From positions 1-17,794 of the forward strand of contig CAJUSI010000057.1 in the NCBI GenBank assembly GCA_910589035.1: a stretch of DNA of 17,794 bases, in the 5' to 3' direction. The stretch is from an uncultured Acetatifactor sp. GTDB taxonomy: Bacteria > Bacillota > Clostridia > Lachnospirales > Lachnospiraceae. Numbering within the stretch: position 1 is the stretch's first letter; every line of letters begins with the position of its first letter. The translations under genes and the position numbers were made by a program. The notes under the pieces are model-generated. The model was not told where the DNA came from, ran no database searches, and worked only from the letters and a program-made list of their open reading frames with translations. Of this stretch, positions 1 through 7,020 are shown piece by piece.

Positions 1-1
1 C

Positions 2-67
2 AAGAGGCAGAAGCCAGCCAGGCCAAAGCCGGAAAAGTCAGAGTCTGCCGGCACGGGAGCCGCTTAA
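2..67 (+). CDS. C-terminal tail of an unidentified upstream gene (partial)
   Basis: Reading frame 2 is open from the window edge to a TAA at 65-67 and would encode a 21-residue tail rich in Lys, Pro, Glu and Ala. A well-formed intrinsic terminator follows 16 nt after this stop, which is where a gene end would be expected. The other two forward frames stay open further, but they would run through the terminator hairpin, so I prefer this one. Nothing in the tail identifies the protein; low-complexity charged tails of this kind are common in membrane-associated or secreted proteins. No function is assigned. Confidence 0.3.
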   Translation, partial: KRQKPARPKPEKSESAGTGAA

Positions 68-83
68 ACAGACGACAGAATGT

Positions 84-108
84 GGGGCTCAAAAGAGCCC
101 CTTATTTT
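84..108 (+). terminator. Intrinsic terminator of the upstream gene
   Basis: A perfect 7-bp stem (GGGGCTC at 84-90, GAGCCCC at 95-101) with an AAAA loop is followed by TTATTTT. It isolates the upstream gene from the Bce module. Confidence 0.78.
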
Positions 109-176
109 CGTACCCTATTTCCCCACTCCGTGAAAAGTAACATTTATTAAGAATTGAAGCGGAGGGAAAAGGGAAA

Positions 177-848
177 ATGTACCGGATCATGATTGTGGAG
201 GACGATTTATCTCTGGCGGAGGCCATGAAGAAGCCCATAGAGGACTGGGGAAATGAGGTATTATGCGTCAGGAATTTCAGGGACCTGATTCCTGTCTTTG
301 TGGAATATGATCCGCATCTGGTGCTTATGGACATTATGCTGCCCTTTTACAACGGATATTACTGGTGCGGTGAGATCAGGAAGATTTCCGATGTGCCCAT
401 TATATTTATCTCCTCCGCTTCCGACAATATGAATATTGTCATGGCCATGAATATGGGAGGGGACGACTTTATTCCAAAGCCTGTGGACAGAGACGTGCTG
501 ACGGCAAAGATTCAGGCCGTACTGCGCAGGGCTTACGGCATGGCGGGAAAGGTTCCGGTGCTGGAGCACAGGGGAGCGGTGCTGAACCTGAACAGTACAA
601 CGCTTGATTATAACGGACAGAGAATCGAACTGACCAGAAATGAGTTCCGTATCCTGCAGACGCTCCTCGAAAATAAAGGAAAAGTGGTGAGCCGGGATAC
701 CCTGATGACCAGGCTTTGGCAGATGGATTCCTATGTGGAGGAGAACACCCTGACGGTGAATGTCACCAGGCTGCGCAGAAAGCTGGAGGGCATGGGACTG
801 GAAGATTTCATTTCCACCCGGGTGGGAAGCGGATACATTGTGGAATGA
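177..848 (+). CDS. bceR: OmpR/PhoB-family response regulator, BceR-like
   Basis: A 223-residue two-component response regulator, predicted to control the adjacent Bce-type ABC transporter. The receiver domain (about 3-115) has the acidic pocket E8-D9-D10, the phosphoacceptor D52 in LVLMDIMLP, Ser79/Ser80 in the FISSAS strand, and K101 in the PKP loop. A winged-helix DNA-binding domain follows (about 128-223), with the usual R-x-L-W-Q and VNVTRLRRKL stretches and the terminal VGSGYIVE hairpin. Start: GGAGGG at 161-166 lies 10 nt before the ATG. Its kinase partner begins only after an unusually long 487-nt gap, whereas bceR and bceS normally abut or overlap. The BceR subgroup call rests on the neighbouring BceS, BceA and BceB homologues; the OmpR/PhoB family assignment is secure. 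Confidence 0.93.
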   Translation: MYRIMIVEDDLSLAEAMKKPIEDWGNEVLCVRNFRDLIPVFVEYDPHLVLMDIMLPFYNGYYWCGEIRKISDVPIIFISSASDNMNIVMAMNMGGDDFIPKPVDRDVLTAKIQAVLRRAYGMAGKVPVLEHRGAVLNLNSTTLDYNGQRIELTRNEFRILQTLLENKGKVVSRDTLMTRLWQMDSYVEENTLTVNVTRLRRKLEGMGLEDFISTRVGSGYIVE

Positions 849-1140
849 TACCACAGACGGCCCGGAGCGGAAAAACGAAAGACCTGAGCCGACAGCTGGA
901 AAACCGGATCCTGCGGAGCAGTTCCCTTCAGCCTGCTTTGGAATGTGCATCAGTGCAGTAAAAGCGTTTGTCAGATCATTTATCAGTGTTGGGCAGGGCA
1001 TCTGGCTGAGCTTGATATATAGTATAATCCACGCTAATTAACCATATGTTTGATGCCGCGAACAAAGTAATGAAAGTCAATACTGTCAAACGTAATGAAC
1101 GTAGGGCTATTAACATTGAGTTATAATAGTCATTAAAAAA
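849..1140. other. Non-coding first part of the bceR-bceS gap
   Basis: Sequence of ordinary composition follows bceR to about 1010 and becomes AT-rich after that. I see no ORF with a ribosome binding site. The longest forward frame here (760-1041) overlaps the end of bceR and reads like a shadow. A 26-codon frame from the ATG at 1045 has no Shine-Dalgarno sequence. TATAAT at 1022-1027 has no convincing -35 at a normal distance. No terminator hairpin with a T-tract is visible after bceR, so read-through into bceS is possible. The segment about 1030-1135 could be a conserved non-coding or inserted element; I cannot identify it. Confidence 0.4.
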
Positions 1141-1350
1141 TATGGATAAAGGAAGAACGGAAAAATAAAAAAGAAAGAATGGAAAGATAAAACGGAAAAA
1201 CAATATAATATAAACTAAAAATAATAAAGACAACGGAATAATAAAAAATAAAGAACGGAAAAACAAAAAGAAGAACGGAAAAATAAAGAAAGATATGGAA
1301 AAATAAAAAAGAATAGAAAAGGAAAAATAAAAAAGATGAAAAAGGAAAAA
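1141..1350 (+). repeat. A/G-rich degenerate ~20-bp repeat leading into bceS
   Basis: About 200 nt are almost free of C and T. Irregular copies of a core like GAACGGAAAAATAAAGAA recur, with GG dinucleotides at 1159, 1257, 1277, 1297, 1321 and 1344. The best-kept copies are 20 nt apart (1253, 1273 and about 1292). The last copies include the bceS start region itself. The transcript here would be unstructured and purine-rich, with many weak GGA ribosome-binding look-alikes. The large minus-strand frames across it are Phe/Leu/Ile-rich artefacts of the composition. Confidence 0.7.
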
Positions 1351-2343
1351 TGGTACAGGATACCCGGGAAATTTCTTTGGCAGCATCGGCTGACCGGAGT
1401 GGTGTTTTTGACGGATGTCTGTATATTTGCCCTGGTATTTTCGCTCTATGATCTGGAGACGGAGGCGGTGGCCTATGCCGGTGCGCTCTGCACATTATTC
1501 ATGACGATTGTTGCGGCGGTGTGCCTTTTTCGATATGCAGCGGCTCATAAAAGGCGGAGAAGAATGCTTCAGCACCCTGAGCTTTTGACGGAGGAGCTGC
1601 CTCAGGCCAGGACTCTGGCGGAGGAGGATTATCAGGAAATGATCCGCAGCCTGAAGGCATTGTATGATGCAAACCTCACGGCATGGGAGAATGAGCGCAA
1701 AGAAAGCATGGATTATTACATCACATGGGTACATCAGATCAAGACGCCCATCTCGGTGATGCGCATGATGCTGCAGGGTGAGGACACGGAGGAGCACCGG
1801 GAGCTTTCAGCGGAGCTGTTTCGGATAGAGCAGTATGTGGGGATGGTGCTGAGCTATTTAAGGCTGGGGAGCGATTCCTCGGATTTTGTATTTCAGGAAT
1901 ACAGGCTGGACGGGATTATCAGGCAGAGCATCCGCAAGTATGCAGGGCAGTTTATCGGGAAACGGATTGCCATTGTGTATGAACCCACGGAAGCCTATGT
2001 GCTCACGGACGAAAAATGGCTGCTCTTTATCATAGAACAGCTCCTGTCAAATGCGGTGAAATATACGGAAAGGGGCAAAGTCTCTATAAAGGTCACGGAG
2101 GAAAAAGTACTGAAGATATCGGACACCGGAATCGGCATTGCACCGGAGGATATCCCGCGGATTTTCGAAAAGGGATTCACAGGGTACAACGGCAGAGCGG
2201 ACAAAAAATCCACCGGCCTGGGGCTTTATCTGTGCCGGCTCACGGCGGGGAAGCTCTCCCATAAGCTCAGCGTGGAATCCACAGTAGGAGAAGGAACCAC
2301 CTTCTTCCTGGATCTGCATACGGACAGGCTGGAGACAGAGTAA
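1336..2343 (+). CDS. bceS: Intramembrane-sensing histidine kinase, BceS-like
   Basis: A 335-residue sensor kinase, the usual size for BceS. Two transmembrane helices near the N-terminus (about 17-36 and 43-65) are joined by only a few external residues, so there is no sensor domain of its own. Known BceS kinases take their signal from the BceAB transporter. The phosphoacceptor is H133 in WVHQIKTP. The ATPase domain shows N239 in LLSNAVKYT (N box), D263 in DTGIGI (G1), and STGLGLYLC (G2). Start: the ATG at 1336 is the only usable one; the frame is closed at 1249 and has no other start between. The ribosome binding site is poor (GGAAAA at 1321, inside the repeat array), so translation may be weak or atypical. 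It is encoded downstream of its presumed partner regulator and upstream of bceAB. Confidence 0.92.
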   Translation: MKKEKWYRIPGKFLWQHRLTGVVFLTDVCIFALVFSLYDLETEAVAYAGALCTLFMTIVAAVCLFRYAAAHKRRRRMLQHPELLTEELPQARTLAEEDYQEMIRSLKALYDANLTAWENERKESMDYYITWVHQIKTPISVMRMMLQGEDTEEHRELSAELFRIEQYVGMVLSYLRLGSDSSDFVFQEYRLDGIIRQSIRKYAGQFIGKRIAIVYEPTEAYVLTDEKWLLFIIEQLLSNAVKYTERGKVSIKVTEEKVLKISDTGIGIAPEDIPRIFEKGFTGYNGRADKKSTGLGLYLCRLTAGKLSHKLSVESTVGEGTTFFLDLHTDRLETE

Positions 2344-2423
2344 GCAGAAAGTGATTAAACGAAATTGCATTTAACATTCATCTGCTCGCCGTATCTGCCG
2401 TCTTACAAAAATGTCACACAAAA

Positions 2424-2473
2424 CGGCGGAAATGTCACCCGATTCGATGTCGGAACTTTCCGCCGCCTTTTAT
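2424..2473 (+). terminator. Intrinsic terminator after bceS
   Basis: A 9-bp perfect outer stem (CGGCGGAAA at 2424-2432, TTTCCGCCG at 2457-2465) encloses a second small stem (CCGA at 2439-2442, TCGG at 2450-2453). CC and TTTTATAA follow. It should end or attenuate the bceRS transcript and leaves bceAB dependent on its own promoter. Confidence 0.72.
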
Positions 2474-2480
2474 AATATCC

Positions 2481-2531
2481 TTCAGATCATGATAAATGAC
2501 TTGTAATTTCTGTAGTACATTTCAGATCATG
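2481..2531 (+). promoter_or_regulatory. Candidate bceAB promoter/regulator region with 11-nt direct repeat
   Basis: TTCAGATCATG occurs exactly twice, at 2481-2491 and 2521-2531, 40 nt (about four helical turns) apart. A weak promoter (TTGTAA at 2501-2506, 18 nt, GATCAT at 2525-2530) overlaps the second copy. TAAAT-GACT-TGTAA at 2493-2506 resembles one good half of the inverted repeat TNACA-N4-TGTAA reported for BceR-type regulators. The repeat is plainly visible. Its role as a regulator site, and the promoter, are inference. Confidence 0.4.
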
Positions 2532-2578
2532 GAAATCAGATTGTTCTTACACAACGGACGAAAAGGAGGATGACGATT

Positions 2579-3343
2579 ATGGCATTATTAGAGGCGCAGA
2601 GCCTTAGAAAGGTTTATACTGCAAGGTTTGGAGGCAATCAGGTAAAAGCCCTGTCCAATGTATCTTTCTCAGTGGAGCAGGGAGAATATGTTGCGATCAT
2701 GGGGGAATCCGGCTCTGGCAAGACCACGCTGCTCAACATTCTGGCGGCGCTGGATAAGCCCACCAGCGGACAGGTGCTCCTGGCAGGGAAAAATCTGTCG
2801 GGCATAAAGGAGAAGGAGCTGGCGGCATTTCGGCGCTGCAATCTGGGATTTGTGTTCCAGGACTTCAACCTGCTGGACACCTTCACCCTTCAGGACAATA
2901 TTTTCCTGCCCCTGGTCTTAAGCGGGAAAGGCTATGAAGAAATGAACCGGAGACTGGAGCCCATTGCGGAGAGACTGGGAATCGGACAGATTCTGAAAAA
3001 ATTCCCTTATGAGGTTTCCGGCGGTCAGAAGCAGAGGGCGGCGGTGGCCCGTGCACTGATCACAAATCCCCAGCTGGTACTGGCAGACGAGCCCACGGGG
3101 GCACTGGATTCCCGCTCCACGGACGGACTGTTGAGGGTATTCAGCGAGATCAACCAGGACGGACAGACCATTGTGATGGTGACCCATTCTACTAAGGCGG
3201 CAAGCCATGCGGGAAGAATCCTCTTCATCAGGGACGGCGAGGTATTCCACCAGATTTATCGGGGAAACAATACCAATGAACAGCTCTATCAGAAGATTTC
3301 CGATACTCTGACATTGCTGGCCATGGGAGGTGTGCAGTCATGA
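2579..3343 (+). CDS. bceA: ABC transporter ATPase, BceA-like
   Basis: A 254-residue ATPase of the MacB/LolD/BceA group, the nucleotide-binding partner of the large permease downstream. In Bce systems the complex removes peptide antibiotics such as bacitracin from their lipid targets and also signals to the kinase. Motifs: Walker A GESGSGKTT (42-50), Q-loop Q94, signature VSGGQKQ (146-152), Walker B LVLADEP (166-172), D-loop GALDS, and switch H203. Start: an ATG at 2570 touches the AGGAGG at 2564-2569 and cannot use it, so the ATG at 2579, 9 nt downstream, is the better start. The stop overlaps the permease start as ATGA, indicating translational coupling. The true substrate is unknown. Confidence 0.94.
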   Translation: MALLEAQSLRKVYTARFGGNQVKALSNVSFSVEQGEYVAIMGESGSGKTTLLNILAALDKPTSGQVLLAGKNLSGIKEKELAAFRRCNLGFVFQDFNLLDTFTLQDNIFLPLVLSGKGYEEMNRRLEPIAERLGIGQILKKFPYEVSGGQKQRAAVARALITNPQLVLADEPTGALDSRSTDGLLRVFSEINQDGQTIVMVTHSTKAASHAGRILFIRDGEVFHQIYRGNNTNEQLYQKISDTLTLLAMGGVQS

Positions 3344-5313
3344 GAAAGAGAATTTTTCCGAAGCTGGCGGCGGGAAATATCAGGAAGAACGCGGGAGCCT
3401 ATCTGCCCTGGATTCTAACCTGCATCCTTACCGTGGCCATATATTATATTATGAAATCCCTGTCCTTAAATCCCGGCATGAAGGAATTGTGGGGCGGGGG
3501 ATACCTGGCGTTTATTATGGAGTTTGGAAGCTATACAATAGCGGTATTTTCCGTTATTTTCCTTTTATATACCTACAGCTTTCTGGGGAAACGCAGGAAA
3601 AAGGAATTCGGTCTGTTCAATGTGCTCGGAATGGAGAAGAAGCATATTGCCCTTATGCTGGGATGGGAGACCCTGTATGTGGCTCTGATCAGCCTGAGCC
3701 TGGGAATCGGGCTGGGAATAGTCTTTGATAAGCTGATGTTTCTGCTGATTCTCCGGATGGTGGGGGCTGAGATCCCCATGGGCTTTTTCCTGTCCGAAAG
3801 GGCGGTCGGCAGTACGGTACGGCTGTTTCTGATCATATTTGCCCTGATTCTGTGCAATGCCGTCCGCCAGCTGCGCACGGCGAATCCGGCGGAGCTGTTC
3901 CGGGGAGAGAGGGCAGGGGAGAAGGAACCGAAGTCGAAGGGAGTTCTTGCGCTTCTGGGACTTGGCGCCATGGGAAGCGGCTATTATATTGCCATTACCA
4001 CGCAGAATCCGCTCAAGGCCATAACGCTGTTCTTTGTGGCTGTGCTGTTGGTAATTGCGGGGACTTATCTGCTTTTTACGGCGGGAAGCATCACGCTGCT
4101 GAAGCTCCTGCGCAGAAACAGGCGCTTTTATTACCGCACCAATCATTTTGTAAGCGTATCGGGCATGATCTACCGGATGAAACAGAATGCGGTGGGGCTG
4201 GCAAATATCTGCATCCTTTCCACCATGGTGCTTGTTATGCTGTCCGGAACCATTTCGCTTGTGGCGGGAGTGGAGGATATTATGAGGACACGCTATCCTG
4301 CGGAATTCATGATCTATTCCGACGAACCCTCTGCGGAAGCATTCGAGCCGGTCAGGGAGCTTCGCAGGGAATGGGGGATTCCGGTGACGAAGGAGATGGA
4401 ATATACTTATTTCGATCTCGTTGTTATCCGGAACGGGAATTCCTTCGACGGACGGGAAGGACTGGAGATGACTGATTTGGATAGTATAGTAAACCTGGTG
4501 TTTATCCCCCTGGAAGATTATAATGCGATCATGGGGGAGAACAGGACGCTGGGAGAACAGGAGGTTCTGGTGTATTCCGACCGGGACAGAATCTCTTCGG
4601 ACAGCATGCGGATCCTGGGCAGGGAATATACCGTCGTTCAGGACAGCAGGGAAGCATTTGTGAGTAACGGATTACTGGCCAGCAATGTGTTCAGCACCCA
4701 TTATATTGTGGTATCGGATATGGATTCCATCTATTCCCTGTGTATGGAGCATGGACTCGGCTATGAGGAAATCAGCAGGGAGGTTCAGCGGTATTACGGC
4801 TTTGACGTGGAGGCGGACGAGGAGAAAAAGCTGGAGTTCTATGACGCTTTATTGGAGCGGCTGTCCAACGGATTTCAAGGCATCGTGGAGACCAGGATGG
4901 GACAGAGACAGAGCTTTATGGAGCTGTACGGCGGACTCTTCTTTCTGGGAAGCTTTCTGGGGGTGCTCTTCGTCATAGCAACGGTTCTGATCATCTATTA
5001 CAAGCAGATTTCGGAAGGGTATGAGGACAGGGACCGCTTTGTGGTGATGCAGAAGGTGGGGATGAGCCATGACGAGGCAAAGACCTCCATTCATTCCCAG
5101 GTGCTGACGGTATTTTTCCTGCCCCTGATCGTATCGGGGATGCACCTTGCGGCGGCGTTTCCCATGGTTTCCAGGATGCTGATGACGCTGAATATGCTGA
5201 ATACCAAATTGCATCTGCTCTGTGCGGGGGGAGTATTCCTGATATTTGCACTGATGTACAGTATTGTCTACCACCTGACTGCGAAGACCTATTACGGAAT
5301 TGTCAGAAGGTAG
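3340..5313 (+). CDS. bceB: ABC transporter permease with large extracellular domain, BceB-like
   Basis: A 657-residue FtsX-superfamily permease, the expected size for BceB (about 650). The N-terminal helix is followed by paired helices and an FtsX-type coupling stretch (KKEFGLFNVLGMEKKHI). Several more hydrophobic segments lead up to residue ~310. A hydrophilic, presumably extracellular domain of about 210 residues (about 315-525) lies between later helices and is the hallmark of BceB permeases and the ligand-recognition element. The C-terminus has three more helices. The 4-nt ATGA overlap with the ATPase fixes the start. With the kinase lacking a sensor domain, this protein is the likely sensor of the antimicrobial peptide. 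Which compound it handles cannot be read from the sequence. Confidence 0.93.
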   Translation: MRKRIFPKLAAGNIRKNAGAYLPWILTCILTVAIYYIMKSLSLNPGMKELWGGGYLAFIMEFGSYTIAVFSVIFLLYTYSFLGKRRKKEFGLFNVLGMEKKHIALMLGWETLYVALISLSLGIGLGIVFDKLMFLLILRMVGAEIPMGFFLSERAVGSTVRLFLIIFALILCNAVRQLRTANPAELFRGERAGEKEPKSKGVLALLGLGAMGSGYYIAITTQNPLKAITLFFVAVLLVIAGTYLLFTAGSITLLKLLRRNRRFYYRTNHFVSVSGMIYRMKQNAVGLANICILSTMVLVMLSGTISLVAGVEDIMRTRYPAEFMIYSDEPSAEAFEPVRELRREWGIPVTKEMEYTYFDLVVIRNGNSFDGREGLEMTDLDSIVNLVFIPLEDYNAIMGENRTLGEQEVLVYSDRDRISSDSMRILGREYTVVQDSREAFVSNGLLASNVFSTHYIVVSDMDSIYSLCMEHGLGYEEISREVQRYYGFDVEADEEKKLEFYDALLERLSNGFQGIVETRMGQRQSFMELYGGLFFLGSFLGVLFVIATVLIIYYKQISEGYEDRDRFVVMQKVGMSHDEAKTSIHSQVLTVFFLPLIVSGMHLAAAFPMVSRMLMTLNMLNTKLHLLCAGGVFLIFALMYSIVYHLTAKTYYGIVRR

Positions 5314-5393
5314 GAAAAGGATGGGAAGCCGGAAGGCGGCACCATGGATTGGCCGGAGAGCCGGAATTTGAGATGGAAAGGAGCATGAAAGGA

Positions 5394-5540
5394 ATGGATA
5401 AGAAAAACAGAAATAAGAAAATACGCCGGGCACTGCTGCTGGCAGCGGCGGCCATATGGCTTCTGAGACGGCTCGGGAAGAAAAGGGGACGCAGATATAC
5501 ACAGGCCGAAGGGCATGAATATTATAGATTTCTGGGGTAG
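5394..5540 (+). CDS. Possible small single-pass membrane peptide
   Basis: A 48-residue frame begins with a very basic stretch (MDKKNRNKKIRR). One hydrophobic helix (ALLLAAAAIWLL) follows, then another basic patch and a polar tail ending YYRFLG. The AAAGGAG at 5377-5383 is 10 nt before the ATG at 5394, while an upstream in-frame ATG at 5385 is too close to it. It lies 80 nt after the permease on the same strand and could be co-transcribed. Small membrane peptides next to Bce transporters are plausible accessory factors, but I recognise no family and the frame could be fortuitous. Confidence 0.42.
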   Translation: MDKKNRNKKIRRALLLAAAAIWLLRRLGKKRGRRYTQAEGHEYYRFLG

Positions 5541-5590
5541 AAACCGCACAGGAATAGCTTTCCGGGAGCTGTTTCCGGTTCCGGCTGACT

Positions 5591-5620
5591 GCAAAGCAAT
5601 TTGCGGAAATTGTCTTTTGC
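5591..5620 (+). terminator. Weak terminator-like hairpin after the Bce module
   Basis: CAATTT (5597-5602) and AAATTG (5607-5612) pair around a GCGG loop, and flanking GCAAA/TTTGC extends the stem with a small bulge. The T-rich stretch is within the stem rather than after it, so termination efficiency is doubtful. Confidence 0.35.
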
Positions 5621-5648
5621 CTGCCATAAAATTTTAAGCGGAAATGCA

Positions 5649-5677
5649 TTGCAAATAAGCATGGTTTATGCTAAACT
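5649..5677 (+). promoter_or_regulatory. Probable promoter of the butyrate cluster
   Basis: TTGCAA (5649-5654), a 17-nt spacer, and TAAACT (5672-5677) with a TG at the extended -10 position (5669-5670). The predicted transcription start is near 5684, giving a leader of about 55 nt to the thl start codon. Confidence 0.6.
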
Positions 5678-5690
5678 GGAAGAGATGTAA

Positions 5691-5708
5691 ATGACAAAAA
5701 AATAACAA
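5691..5708 (+). promoter_or_regulatory. Weak Rex-like operator just downstream of the thl promoter
   Basis: The 18 nt match the Rex consensus TTGTTAA-N4-TTAACAA at 10 of 14 fixed positions. The right half is nearly complete (ATAACAA) and the left half poor. Rex is the NADH/NAD-sensing repressor known to control butyryl-CoA genes in several clostridia, and the site sits at about +8 to +25, where binding would block transcription. The leader is A-rich, so a chance match is quite possible. Confidence 0.28.
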
Positions 5709-5738
5709 TCAATAAAATTTTATCTGGAGGAGAGACAA

Positions 5739-6923
5739 ATGGCAAAGAAAGTAGTTTTAGCCGGAGCCTGCCGTACCGCAATCGGTACCATGGGCGGATC
5801 ATTGAGTACCACGCCTGCTGCGGAGCTGGGTGCGATCGTTATCAAAGAAGCACTGAACCGTGCGGGTGTAAAGCCTGAGAATGTGGATCAGGTGTACATG
5901 GGGTGCGTTATTCAGGCGGCACAGGGACAGAACGTGGCGCGTCAGGCATCCATCAAAGCGGGTCTTCCCATCGAAGTACCTGCCGTTACTATGAATGTTG
6001 TATGCGGTTCCGGTCTGAACTGTGTCAATCAGGCGGCTCAGATGATTATGGCCGGCGATGCCGATGTGGTGGTGGCCGGCGGCATGGAAAATATGTCCAT
6101 GGCCCCCTATGCGATTCCCCAGGGCCGTTACGGCTACAGGATGAACAACGGTACCCTGGTTGATACCATGATCAAGGATGCTCTTTGGGATGCCTTCAAT
6201 GATTATCATATGATCACGACCGCGGACAATATCTGCCGCGAGTGGGGCCTGACCCGCGAAGAGCTGGATGAGTTCGCCCTGAAGAGCCAGCTGAAGACGG
6301 AGGAGGCACAGAAGTCCGGTGCCTTTGACGCGGAGATTGTTCCCGTAATGGTCAAGAAGAAGAAAGAAGTGGTTGAGTTCAAGGTGGACGAAGGCCCCCG
6401 TGCAGGCTCCACCATTGAGGGACTTGCAAAGCTGCGTCCCATCAATAAGGACGGTTTCGTCACCGCAGGCAATGCTTCCGGCATCAATGACGGTGCTGCA
6501 GCCATCGTCGTCATGAGCGAGGAGAAGGCGAAGGAGCTGGGCGTGAAGCCCATGGCGACTTTCGTTGCCGGCGCTCTGGCAGGCGTGCGCCCCGAGGTTA
6601 TGGGCATCGGTCCCGTGGCGGCTACGAAGAAGGTCATGGCCAGGACCGGACTGAAGATCGAGGACTTTGACATCATCGAGGCGAACGAGGCATTTGCCGC
6701 GCAGTCCGTGGCGGTGGGCAAAGATCTGGGAATCGATGTGGACAGGCAGCTGAATCCCAACGGCGGCGCCATCGCCCTGGGCCATCCCGTGGGCGCTTCC
6801 GGATGCCGCATCCTAGTGACTCTGCTGCATGAGATGCAGGCCAGGGGCGCGAAGACCGGTCTGGCTACATTGTGTATCGGCGGCGGCATGGGCTGTGCTA
6901 CCGTGGTGAAAATCGAGGACTGA
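5739..6923 (+). CDS. thl: Acetyl-CoA C-acetyltransferase (thiolase)
   Basis: A 394-residue biosynthetic thiolase that condenses two acetyl-CoA to acetoacetyl-CoA, the first step of the butyryl-CoA route, in the cytoplasm. The catalytic set is complete: nucleophile C89 in NVVCGSG, H349 in GHPVGASG, and the general-base C379 in CIGGGMGCA. Length and both signature regions are typical of clostridial ThlA. GGAGGAGAG at 5726-5734 gives a strong ribosome binding site for the ATG at 5739. It is the first gene of a same-strand cluster with crt, hbd, bcd, etfB and etfA. Codon use is visibly biased, as expected for an abundant enzyme. A large hairpin follows the stop codon. Confidence 0.97.
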   Translation: MAKKVVLAGACRTAIGTMGGSLSTTPAAELGAIVIKEALNRAGVKPENVDQVYMGCVIQAAQGQNVARQASIKAGLPIEVPAVTMNVVCGSGLNCVNQAAQMIMAGDADVVVAGGMENMSMAPYAIPQGRYGYRMNNGTLVDTMIKDALWDAFNDYHMITTADNICREWGLTREELDEFALKSQLKTEEAQKSGAFDAEIVPVMVKKKKEVVEFKVDEGPRAGSTIEGLAKLRPINKDGFVTAGNASGINDGAAAIVVMSEEKAKELGVKPMATFVAGALAGVRPEVMGIGPVAATKKVMARTGLKIEDFDIIEANEAFAAQSVAVGKDLGIDVDRQLNPNGGAIALGHPVGASGCRILVTLLHEMQARGAKTGLATLCIGGGMGCATVVKIED

Positions 6924-6941
6924 GGAACTTATAAAACAGGA

Positions 6942-6980
6942 GAGGGAAGAAAGGCCGGAAATCCGGGTCTTTCTTCCCTT
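6942..6980 (+). other. Strong hairpin between thl and crt, no U-tract
   Basis: GGGAAGAAAG (6944-6953) pairs perfectly with CTTTCTTCCC (6969-6978), and CCGG/CCGG inside closes an AAAT loop. Only TT and then AAATG follow, so it is not a normal terminator. It could stabilise the thl mRNA 3' end or attenuate downstream expression. Confidence 0.6.
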
Positions 6981-7020
6981 AAATGAGAACATAATACATA
7001 CCGGAAACAGGAGAACAGGA

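Noticed and set aside
1045..1125. A 26-codon forward ORF in the bceR-bceS gap
   Set aside because: There is no Shine-Dalgarno sequence before the ATG and it is too short to judge by composition.
976..1495. Two Phe/Leu/Ile-rich minus-strand frames that look like membrane proteins
   Set aside because: They are the complement of the A/G-rich repeat, so the TTT/TTC/ATT codons are a composition artefact; there is no ribosome binding site, and both overlap the start of bceS.
5799..6889. Long minus-strand frames (328 and 227 residues) over thl
   Set aside because: They are shadows of a highly codon-biased gene. The thiolase frame has all catalytic residues and a strong ribosome binding site.
6942..6980. 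thl-crt hairpin as a transcription terminator ending a separate thl operon
   Set aside because: There is no T-tract after the stem and no clear promoter before crt, so I list it only as a hairpin.
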